DNA from: Candidatus Cloacimonetes bacterium 4572_55
GTDB lineage: Bacteria > 4572-55
Direction of reading: 5' to 3'
DNA length: 7,084 nucleotides
NCBI GenBank assembly: GCA_002084765.1
Contig: NBMB01000083.1
Span: 1-7,084 of the forward strand
In this document: piece by piece, positions 1 through 5,842 of the stretch
How positions within the stretch are numbered: position 1 is the stretch's first letter
Layout of the letters: the number at the start of each line of letters is the position of its first letter
Notes under the pieces: model-generated
The model's database searches: none
Seen by the model: the letters and a program-made list of their open reading frames with translations, nothing else
What the model was told of the DNA's origin: nothing
Translations under genes and position numbers: made by a program

Positions 1-417
1 ACGATGGACAACGCCTTGCTTGTGCGCCGCTTCAAGCCCAATCAAAACTTCCCTGCAAATTTGAAGTGCTTTTTCTGCGGAAATATTTTTTTTTCGTATG
101 AGATTGTCTAAAGAGGAGCCATCAACAAACTCTTCGATTAGAAAATGACGTGTGGCTCCTGAAAACTCCTCCTTAAAAAAATCATACACAAACACAATAT
201 TGGGATGCTTGATTTTGGCCTGCAATTTAGCGGTGTACTCAAATCGCTCAAGTGCTTTCGCATCGTCCCGGACCTCAGGCCGAATCATTTTCAAAGCCAC
301 GGTTTGGTTCATCTCCTTGTGAACAGCCTTGAAAACCCAGGCCATGCCGCCTTCCGCCACAAAGGATTGAACTCGGTAGCCATGAATTGTTTTATTAAGT
401 AAATCGGTTTTTTTCAT
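1..417 (-). CDS. Hanks-type Ser/Thr protein kinase, N-lobe only (cut by the left window edge)
   Basis: The minus strand is open from an ATG at 417 to the edge, giving 139 codons that read as the N-lobe of a eukaryotic-like Ser/Thr kinase. The glycine loop is AEGGMAWVFKA (residues 21-31) and the ATP-binding lysine is K43 in VALK. HPNIV (71-75) follows helix C, and the hinge-like LIEEFVDGSSL is at 93-103. The last two residues, HR (138-139), begin the HRD catalytic loop, so the catalytic Asp, the DFG motif and the C-lobe lie outside the window. A TGA two codons upstream of the ATG makes this the earliest possible start. No good Shine-Dalgarno is seen before it. Oddity: the helix C position that normally holds Glu, forming the salt bridge to the VALK lysine, appears to be Thr62 (FEYTAKLQAK). 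The gene follows the PP2C gene by 117 bases and is its likely opposing enzyme. Family assignment is secure; catalytic activity is not shown. Confidence 0.93.
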   Translation of the reverse strand, partial: MKKTDLLNKTIHGYRVQSFVAEGGMAWVFKAVHKEMNQTVALKMIRPEVRDDAKALERFEYTAKLQAKIKHPNIVFVYDFFKEEFSGATRHFLIEEFVDGSSLDNLIRKKNISAEKALQICREVLIGLEAAHKQGVVHR

Positions 418-534
418 TAGTCAGTAGAAAAGTTGGTTGTGATTTAAATACTAAGATTTACGGATTTCAGGCGTTTATGTCTCAGTAATTTTTTTTTTGA
501 CAAAGCAATGTAATTGCCACGAATAATTTTAGCT
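418..534 (-). other. Gap between the phosphatase and kinase genes
   Basis: This stretch is non-coding and AT-rich, with a run of ten A on the minus strand (489-498). I see no hairpin followed by a T run, so no intrinsic terminator. A TTGTCA immediately before and overlapping the A-run, with CATAAA about 18 bases further on, could be a weak sigma70-like promoter for the kinase, but the match is too poor to call. The absence of a clear ribosome binding site before the kinase ATG contrasts with the strong ones upstream of two other genes here. Confidence 0.4.
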
Positions 535-2418
535 TCATGGGCTACCGGAATCCCACTCATTGATAGTACAATCTTGTTCGATGATCCTTTTTGAAATCGT
601 GTATGACTTGGTGCCAATAGCAGAGATATTATACTCACCGGTGGGGAGACAAATACCAACAATCGGCGCGTATTCAACCAGTCGTTCGTTAATGTGGATT
701 TCAAAATTTTTAGAATTCTGATTACCTGGTGACGCAATTGTCACTTTATGAAGTTTTATCTCAACGTCGTTCGTTTGACCCGCAATAATTTCAATATCTT
801 TATCAAAAGTATAACCGAAGTTATCATTAACGATAAATTTAAATTTATGCGTTCCTGGATCCATTTTTCTGGGGAAGGTGTCATCAATGCGATTCCCTTT
901 GAACAAAATTTTACATGCACAGCCATTAATTGTAATATTAAGCTTCCCCTTTTTGGCTTTGACCGGATCAGCAACCGAACCCGTATCAGGCTTAACATCG
1001 GGCAGTTTTGTGGTTAGCTGTTGTGTTACTTTTTTCGGTGAAAAGCGCGGGAGCTGAATTTCTCTTTTGTCACCCGCTGCTAACTCGATTTTGTATTCGC
1101 ATATGGTTTCATCATCTAATTTCACTTTAATATCATAGCTGCCTGGAAATTTCTCGATCTTTTTCGAGTGTATCCTTGCACCGTCGATGTAAACATCGTA
1201 TTGATCGAAATTCACATCATCAGGACCGAAGTGCAAGATGGCAGTTGCATTTGCTTCTTTGTTCGACCGTTGCAGATCAGGCATCGGACACTCGTTGCCC
1301 TGGTTTTCCTTCTTTATGCTTTGCAATGTCGGTTCTGGGGTTGGCGGGTCGATATCGTGCTCAGATTTATCGGGAGCGATCGCATCTTCCGGAACTGATT
1401 TATTCGATGCAGATGATGACTGCTTATCTTTATAATACAAGAATGTCATCCCCAACAATAGAGCAGTTATTAAAGCCAGAACAGCGAGGATAACGATCAC
1501 TCGTTTCTTTAAAACGTCGCGTCGATCGATTGCGTTGGTTGGGTTCAGTTTTTCCGGATCGATATTCATCTTTCGGGTTGCTGAATGGGGAGCGGCAACC
1601 TGTCTTGTCTCATACCGGTCTTTTTGATCTTCCGCAGTCGAGCGCAAAGCGTCCTTGTCTAATGCTAACAGGATAACCGTGATATTATCAGCCCCGCCCC
1701 GCTCTTTGGCCAGATCGATGAGCTTTTGGATAGCAGTTTGATGATCATTTTGGATGACGATACTTCGGATTTCCGAATCGGATAAGTAATTATAAAGCCC
1801 ATCCGAACAGAAAAGCAACGTTGAATTCGGATCGATTATCCGTTTACTCACATCCACTTCCACTGATGGGCGAGTGCCTAATGCGCGACTCAGCACATTT
1901 TGGTCGGGATGATTCGCTGCTTGTTCTTTGGTTAAGGCTCCTCTTTCAAGCAGCTCCAGAACATACAGGTGGTCTTTGCTTAATTGGCTGATATGATCTT
2001 CAGCTATCTCGTAACATCGGGAGTCGCCGATATGCCCAAGATATAATTCTCCGGGTGTGATGACCGCAAGTGTGCATGTCGTGCCCATTCCTTGTAATTC
2101 AGGATTTTGATGGCCTAATTTGTGGACATGTCGGTTGGCATTTTCCAGGCTTGCCTGAACATGGGCAGCAACCGACCGCTCATCTATTGAGGACAGATTT
2201 TCCTTGACAACCAGCAATGTTTCTCGGCTGGCCGTCGATCCGCCCTGATGCCCTCCCATGCCATCGGCAACGGCGACACACAGTAAGCGCGTGGGAAGCC
2301 CCCCGCGCGCGGACGCCTCCCACATAGCAAATGCATCTTGATTTTCAGATCTGACCATGCCGACATCGGACAGAGCAACAGCGTTGCCCAGATCGGATTT
2401 TATCGTTTGAATACTCAT
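535..2418 (-). CDS. Membrane-anchored PP2C-family protein phosphatase with three extracytoplasmic PEGA-like modules
   Basis: This 627-residue protein should remove phosphate from Ser/Thr of cytoplasmic proteins and so oppose the neighbouring kinase(s). Residues about 10-255 are a complete bacterial PP2C (PPM) domain: SENQD (24-28), ADGMGGHQGG (51-60, metal ligand D52), GMGTT (110-114), GDSR (131-134), SKDH (147-150), CSDGLYN (204-210, D206) and GGADNITVI (241-249, D244). All metal-binding motifs are intact. A basic linker (256-305) holds two TRxV/M motifs, T271 and T281. A single membrane segment follows at about 306-328, and the basic residues before it place the PP2C domain inside. After a Pro/Glu-rich spacer come three PEGA-like beta modules (about 390-458, 490-556 and 557-620). 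The last two resemble the C-terminus of the protein encoded at 5843-7084, sharing LHKVTI and YAPIVG/RAPIVG. The ATG overlaps the lipoprotein stop (TAATG), which implies translational coupling. The phosphatase call is firm; PEGA boundaries are approximate and their ligand unknown. Confidence 0.95.
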   Translation of the reverse strand: MSIQTIKSDLGNAVALSDVGMVRSENQDAFAMWEASARGGLPTRLLCVAVADGMGGHQGGSTASRETLLVVKENLSSIDERSVAAHVQASLENANRHVHKLGHQNPELQGMGTTCTLAVITPGELYLGHIGDSRCYEIAEDHISQLSKDHLYVLELLERGALTKEQAANHPDQNVLSRALGTRPSVEVDVSKRIIDPNSTLLFCSDGLYNYLSDSEIRSIVIQNDHQTAIQKLIDLAKERGGADNITVILLALDKDALRSTAEDQKDRYETRQVAAPHSATRKMNIDPEKLNPTNAIDRRDVLKKRVIVILAVLALITALLLGMTFLYYKDKQSSSASNKSVPEDAIAPDKSEHDIDPPTPEPTLQSIKKENQGNECPMPDLQRSNKEANATAILHFGPDDVNFDQYDVYIDGARIHSKKIEKFPGSYDIKVKLDDETICEYKIELAAGDKREIQLPRFSPKKVTQQLTTKLPDVKPDTGSVADPVKAKKGKLNITINGCACKILFKGNRIDDTFPRKMDPGTHKFKFIVNDNFGYTFDKDIEIIAGQTNDVEIKLHKVTIASPGNQNSKNFEIHINERLVEYAPIVGICLPTGEYNISAIGTKSYTISKRIIEQDCTINEWDSGSP

Positions 2419-3446
2419 TATTTCCCAATAACCGTTTTTAATGAAGCCAGGATTGGCTGCAGTGCTAATGGATCCCCGGAATCAGCAACAGGTAAGATAT
2501 AAAAGAGATCCTGATCCAACTTCAGGAAAATCGTCGCATGATTTTTGACAAAATTGACCGAACTGACACCGTATTCATCGGGCGTCATTTTTTTCGGATC
2601 GCCGCGAAAATTCCCACACTGCGATATAAATTCAATAGAATTGGATTTGACAATAAATTTCCCCCGACAACTAAATCCCATATCAGGTGCCTTGGGATAA
2701 TATTCCACCACAAATGTTGCTTCCGTTTTCCGGGTCGCGGGTTTAGGTTTAGGTGATACGGGCTGCTTGGCAACTTCCGTAACAGTCTTGAGTTCCGGCT
2801 TTTTCTCTTTTTTAAGAATCCCATCACCCAACGTGATCAACTTATCTGAAAAATTAAGCTCCACATTTAATTCAGATTCTAATGCGCGTCCAAGTGCTTG
2901 AGTGGCCTCTTTTATGACATACAAAACAGCCAGATCGATGTCATTATTGGTTGCGGTTCGGCTTTCTATCCTTTTGAAGATAACCTGGCGTTTTTCAATA
3001 TCGAAAAGCTGCATTTTCAATTGGATAGACACTTCCGAATCATCCAACTCCAGATCTAAGCATGTTGTTTGAATGATGTAATCACCAGCACTAAAATTAG
3101 ACAAATTCAGGAATTCAATCATGTCGTTCGGCTGGGATGCCATGTTATTCTCATTCAGCCAAACTTCAGCCGCCGAACCTCCGGTAACCAGGTTATCAGA
3201 AAGTGGAAATAAACGAATGACTTCTTTGTCACACGCATCCAAAAGGACATCGGTATTAATTTGATTGCGAAGATCGGCATCTAATTTTTCTAATGCCGGC
3301 AAAACAACAAAATGATCAAGCACAATATAAACCGTATTATCCGGACATTGATCACAACTGAATTCCGGGCATGGTGTGCTGCAACCGCTTAGCACTGCCA
3401 GCAAAAAACAGATGAGCAAGGCGTATAAAAAATTTTTATTCGACAT
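2418..3446 (-). CDS. Lipoprotein with a possible CsgG/LpoB-like domain
   Basis: A 342-residue lipoprotein if translation starts at the ATG at 3446. That start is preferred over an in-frame ATG at 3467 because AAGGAGG lies five bases before it and because it yields a compact signal peptide ending in the lipobox LSGC (Cys22). The residue after Cys22 is Ser, not Asp, which favours transfer to the outer membrane. Cys22 is followed closely by Cys26, Cys31 and Cys34. Residues about 35-190 have an alternating strand/helix pattern, with an internal stretch (GDYIIQTTC, QLKMQLFDIEKRQVIFKR, then a long helix) that recalls CsgG/LpoB-type lipoproteins; this is a weak resemblance by eye. A Lys/Pro-rich linker (about 213-242) leads to a small C-terminal beta-rich domain. 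The gene lies between the protease gene, with a 10-base gap, and the phosphatase gene, with a 1-base overlap. Such a protein could be a protease substrate, an adaptor or a sensor; nothing in the sequence decides. Confidence 0.85.
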   Translation of the reverse strand: MSNKNFLYALLICFLLAVLSGCSTPCPEFSCDQCPDNTVYIVLDHFVVLPALEKLDADLRNQINTDVLLDACDKEVIRLFPLSDNLVTGGSAAEVWLNENNMASQPNDMIEFLNLSNFSAGDYIIQTTCLDLELDDSEVSIQLKMQLFDIEKRQVIFKRIESRTATNNDIDLAVLYVIKEATQALGRALESELNVELNFSDKLITLGDGILKKEKKPELKTVTEVAKQPVSPKPKPATRKTEATFVVEYYPKAPDMGFSCRGKFIVKSNSIEFISQCGNFRGDPKKMTPDEYGVSSVNFVKNHATIFLKLDQDLFYILPVADSGDPLALQPILASLKTVIGK

Positions 3447-3451
3447 AATGT

Positions 3452-3458
3452 CCTCCTT
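3452..3458 (-). promoter_or_regulatory. Shine-Dalgarno that fixes the lipoprotein start
   Basis: AAGGAGG on the minus strand, five bases before the ATG at 3446. It overlaps the last two bases of the TAA stop of the protease gene, so terminating ribosomes can reload directly. It excludes the upstream in-frame ATG at 3467, which would place seven polar residues ahead of the signal peptide. Confidence 0.85.
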
Positions 3459-5058
3459 ATTGAACACCGGTTAAGTCCATGCCAAATTTAATAGGCACGA
3501 TATAGGCGATGTTTTCCCACTCGCCCGCGGGTCCGGCCCAGGCCAGGCCAATGACATTTCCTTCGTTGTCTATCACGGGTCCGCCGCTATTTCCATGATT
3601 AATGGCCGCATCGGTTTGCAGCTTATCGTGGGTAATCTTGCTCAGGATACCCGATGTGGCGGTTGGATTTTGGACAGTCATATAAAAATCGGTGGGGATT
3701 CGTTTGATCGTATAATTTTCAAATTCGACAAACTCTTCCAGCGAGCCCGCGGGATAGCCCAGGACTAATAAATTTTCACCCACGCTTAGATCATTGGTGC
3801 TTTCCCGTATGCCATAAACAGTGGGCATATCGGTGGGTAGATCGACCTTGATCAGGGCCACATCATGCTGAACCGATTCGCGGACATTTGTGGCTGAAAC
3901 CGATTGACCGCCCGGAAAGCGCACCCGCAGTTTGCGATTGTGTCCATAAACTCCCAGACCCACGCCTTTCAGCTTGCGAGTCATTGTATTGTAATCTATC
4001 ACTTCGGCAAGACGGTATTCCACATGCTCGCTATTTCCATTATCTTTGACTAACGTGCCTTGCACTTCGTAAGCTTTGCTGAATTCCCAGCCAGTGACCA
4101 CATGACGATTCGATAAGATAAAGCCCCGCTTGTCAATGCAGATTCCTGATCCGCTGCCGCGCGCCTGGGTTGGGATTAATAAATAGCGCCGCTCAACCTC
4201 ATTGAGCGTAACGCTATAAAAATCAATCTGTCCCAAAGAAAAGTTGGATGTCAGCGGCTCATCGGTCGCCTCATTATAAAAACTCCATTCATAATAAATA
4301 TAGCAGGTGGCATCAAAGTTTTTAGCCGTTACCTCTTTCATATCGGTCTTGCTCAGGATTTCGGCGTCTTGCGTATCTATTTTATCCTGCAACTCAGCCT
4401 TTACGGCAGCATCACCGGCTTCTTGTCCGGCTTTGGTCTCGTCCAACTCCAGCTTGGTGCTTGTCGTGGTCTCCTGAGCCAATTTTTGTCCCTGAGCCAA
4501 TTTTTGTCCGGTGGACCAACTGTAGTACCAGATCGCGCCGCCAACTATGGCAATAAATAGAAACAAAATCCCCCCCACCAGCAAAATCTTCTGCGAGGAA
4601 CGGGAGCTTTCCGCGCCGATTTTCTCTTCTACCACATCCTGCATATCGGACTCGCGCTGACCAATAGCGTCATTGATCATGATCTGGGCGGTTTTTTTTC
4701 CGATTCCGGATGATACCGGGCCATCGGATGTTTCGGCGCCTTCGATCAAAATCTGGGCAACGGGTCCATCGGTCCCAAATTGAATCTGCTCGCCACCTTT
4801 CAACACACGCGTTATCGATAATTTGACAGCGTTTACGTACGTCCCGTTAGTGCTGTTCAAATCCTCTAAAATAATATCGCCCCCGCTGAACGATATGCGC
4901 GCGTGTCGCCCTGAAACCATATCATCTTGCGATTCATGAAACCGAACCTGATTCGCCGGTCTTCTGCCGATGAGGATCGGTTTGTTTTGATCAATATCTA
5001 ATAAGCTCTCAGTTCCCTTTTTTGAGCCGCTCAAGTGTTTTAATCGAATTTGTATCAT
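3457..5058 (-). CDS. FHA-domain transmembrane serine protease (trypsin/DegP-like)
   Basis: A 533-residue single-pass protein that pairs a cytoplasmic phosphothreonine reader with an extracytoplasmic protease. The FHA domain covers about residues 5-106: G31-R32, SGRH (49-52) and LNSTNGTY (68-74, N71) are the residues that in this family contact phosphothreonine or hold the binding loops. A linker with KKTAQI (T123) follows, then one membrane segment (about 158-180) and a Gln/Lys/Glu-rich stalk with a perfect GQKLAQ duplication (184-195). The protease domain (about 245-530) has an intact triad: His319 in SNRHVV, Asp399 in HDVALIKVD, Ser491 in GNSGGPV. Some 80 residues separate His and Asp, far more than in DegP, which suggests an inserted loop or domain. 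There is no PDZ domain after the protease, unlike classical HtrA proteins. The ATG overlaps the upstream TGA (ATGA) and is served by AAGGAG. FHA and protease calls are strong; the substrate is unknown. Confidence 0.94.
   Translation of the reverse strand: MIQIRLKHLSGSKKGTESLLDIDQNKPILIGRRPANQVRFHESQDDMVSGRHARISFSGGDIILEDLNSTNGTYVNAVKLSITRVLKGGEQIQFGTDGPVAQILIEGAETSDGPVSSGIGKKTAQIMINDAIGQRESDMQDVVEEKIGAESSRSSQKILLVGGILFLFIAIVGGAIWYYSWSTGQKLAQGQKLAQETTTSTKLELDETKAGQEAGDAAVKAELQDKIDTQDAEILSKTDMKEVTAKNFDATCYIYYEWSFYNEATDEPLTSNFSLGQIDFYSVTLNEVERRYLLIPTQARGSGSGICIDKRGFILSNRHVVTGWEFSKAYEVQGTLVKDNGNSEHVEYRLAEVIDYNTMTRKLKGVGLGVYGHNRKLRVRFPGGQSVSATNVRESVQHDVALIKVDLPTDMPTVYGIRESTNDLSVGENLLVLGYPAGSLEEFVEFENYTIKRIPTDFYMTVQNPTATSGILSKITHDKLQTDAAINHGNSGGPVIDNEGNVIGLAWAGPAGEWENIAYIVPIKFGMDLTGVQ
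4473..4508 (-). repeat. Perfect 18-bp tandem duplication in the protease stalk
   Basis: Two exact adjacent copies of an 18-base unit (4473-4490 and 4491-4508) encode GQKLAQ twice, just outside the membrane segment of the FHA protease. The duplication keeps frame and lengthens the stalk by six residues. Exact identity at the DNA level suggests it is recent or prone to slippage. Confidence 0.9.
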
Positions 5059-5714
5059 TTTTTTTCTCCTTTACTTTCAACTTTTTTGACTCGAAATTGG
5101 AGCTTACCCATTAAAAATTCCGTCCCTTCCACTATCTCCACATCATCGGTTATTCGAATAAAAACGCCATTGCTGCTATTTAAATCGCGCAGAAAAAAGC
5201 GACCATCCTTTTGAACAATTTCAGCATGTCGACCAGACATAAACGAATCATTAGTGATAATTTCACCCTCATCCCGACCGATAACAGCTTTTGCTCCAAT
5301 AAGGTGTGGGATTTCCCCTAATTTTTGATCCTCCTTGACGACAATTTGCATTATCTTTTCATCAGGAATATCGACTCCAAAACTATAAATTTGAGTTTTT
5401 CTGCCCACCACATCATGCCCGGCAGGAGATTTTGGTGTGTCGGCCTTATCGGCTCTCATCTCCCTTGTTGACGACGGGATGTTATCAATTCGCACTTCAC
5501 GGGTTTTGGAAATATCCGCCGGTATTGTTATCTCTCTCGTCGGAGACATCACCTTTGAAACACCCATCTGCCTCGTGGGAGATTCCGGCGGCGACGAAAT
5601 AACGCGCGTGGCATGGCCCGGTGGTCCGGATTCACTTTTCTTGACTCGGCTCCCGCACTGCGAGCAAAATACAACGCCCTCCTCAATTTTAGAACCACAA
5701 CTCGAACAAATCAT
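5055..5714 (-). CDS. Zinc ribbon / threonine-repeat linker / FHA protein
   Basis: A 219-residue soluble protein, predicted cytoplasmic, with no signal peptide or membrane segment. It starts with a short zinc ribbon of two CxxC knuckles (Cys3, Cys6, Cys17, Cys20). A linker rich in Ser, Thr and Pro follows (about 25-105), carrying five TRxI/V/M motifs: T36, T47, T59, T71 and T83, spaced 11, 12, 12 and 12 residues apart. A related KTQIY at T107 lies exactly 24 after T83. The C-terminal FHA domain (about 120-212) has the key residues G146-R147, SGRH (160-163) and LNSSNGVF (178-185, N182). It therefore looks like a phosphothreonine reader that also carries several candidate phosphosites. The ATG at 5714 has AAGGAGG seven bases upstream, and the gene overlaps the FHA protease gene by four bases. 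It may act as a scaffold between kinase, protease and phosphatase; that role is inference. Confidence 0.93.
   Translation of the reverse strand: MICSSCGSKIEEGVVFCSQCGSRVKKSESGPPGHATRVISSPPESPTRQMGVSKVMSPTREITIPADISKTREVRIDNIPSSTREMRADKADTPKSPAGHDVVGRKTQIYSFGVDIPDEKIMQIVVKEDQKLGEIPHLIGAKAVIGRDEGEIITNDSFMSGRHAEIVQKDGRFFLRDLNSSNGVFIRITDDVEIVEGTEFLMGKLQFRVKKVESKGEKK
5066..5071 (-). promoter_or_regulatory. Shine-Dalgarno for the FHA protease, inside the upstream gene
   Basis: AAGGAG on the minus strand, separated from the ATG at 5058 by seven A residues. It lies within the last codons of the zinc ribbon/FHA gene, as expected for translational coupling through an ATGA overlap. The eight-A run after it also forms an in-register A_AAA_AAA stretch next to the stop codon. 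Confidence 0.8.
5436..5612 (-). repeat. Five-unit repeat of about 12 codons encoding Thr-Arg-x-hydrophobic motifs
   Basis: Residues 35-93 of the zinc ribbon/FHA protein break into one 11-residue and four 12-residue units, each opening with x-T-R-x-(I/V/M): ATRVI, PTRQM, PTREI, KTREV, STREM. Four of the five units end in Ser or Thr. Outside the motif the units have diverged, and the DNA copies are similar only over the motif codons. This points to selection on the motif and its spacing rather than a fresh duplication. Confidence 0.88.
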
Positions 5715-5721
5715 TTGGCAT

Positions 5722-5728
5722 CCTCCTT
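5722..5728 (-). promoter_or_regulatory. Shine-Dalgarno of the first gene of the operon
   Basis: AAGGAGG on the minus strand, seven bases before the ATG at 5714 of the zinc ribbon/FHA gene. It fixes that start. Confidence 0.85.
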
Positions 5729-5772
5729 GTTAATTAAGACCTTTCATGGTTTGGCCGATAAAGCCCTCGAAA

Positions 5773-5812
5773 CTTTTATAGAACGAAAGGCTTGATTTAT
5801 CGCTTTTATAGA
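5773..5812 (-). repeat. 10-base direct repeat, 30-base spacing
   Basis: TCTATAAAAG occurs at 5812-5803 and again at 5782-5773. Start-to-start spacing is exactly 30 bases, close to three helical turns, so both copies face the same side of the DNA. They may be paired binding sites or two -10-like elements. Confidence 0.55.
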
Positions 5813-5842
5813 TAGCCAAATCCTGATGGCTTGGCTAGTAAA

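Larger units (their letters stand above)
5715..5842 (-). other. Gap ahead of the FHA operon with short direct and inverted repeats
   Basis: This 128-base gap is the likeliest place for the operon promoter. It holds two exact copies of a 10-base word, TCTATAAAAG on the minus strand (5803-5812 and 5773-5782), exactly 30 bases apart; each contains a TATAAA that could be a -10 element, but I find no matching -35. A 7-bp inverted repeat, TAGCCAA/TTGGCTA (5813-5819 and 5831-5837, loop 11), lies just after the upstream gene. It has no T tract, so it is weak as a terminator. A second imperfect inverted repeat spans 5756-5765 and 5789-5802. No small gene is apparent. Confidence 0.5.

Noticed and set aside
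142-153. A TRHF sequence in the kinase N-lobe as another member of the TRx-hydrophobic motif family.
   Set aside because: It leads directly into the core beta strand before the hinge of the kinase fold, so its residues are explained by structure. The convincing motifs lie in flexible linkers.
444-737. A minus-strand open frame of 97 codons overlapping the 3' end of the phosphatase gene and running into the gap.
   Set aside because: It lies mostly inside a clearly coding region in another frame, has no ribosome binding site and its product looks like no known domain. The phosphatase already ends naturally after its last PEGA-like module, so a frameshift extension is not needed.
748-1493. Plus-strand open frames opposite the phosphatase gene.
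   Set aside because: They are antisense to a well-supported coding sequence, overlap one another in different frames and encode nothing recognisable.
3444-3467. The ATG at 3467 as the start of the lipoprotein.
   Set aside because: The ATG at 3446 has an ideal AAGGAGG and gives a normal signal peptide. The longer form would add a polar, partly acidic leader before it.
4801-4812. TRVL (T83) in the FHA domain of the protease as a phosphosite.
   Set aside because: It falls inside the folded FHA domain, probably in a strand or tight loop, so the match is likely chance.
5437-5795. Plus-strand open frames opposite the zinc ribbon/FHA gene and the gap before it.
   Set aside because: They mirror the strongly supported minus-strand gene, lack ribosome binding sites and show no protein-like domain pattern.
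5813-5837. A hairpin after the PEGA membrane protein gene as an intrinsic terminator.
   Set aside because: The stem is only 7 bp with an 11-base loop, and no T run follows on the minus strand.
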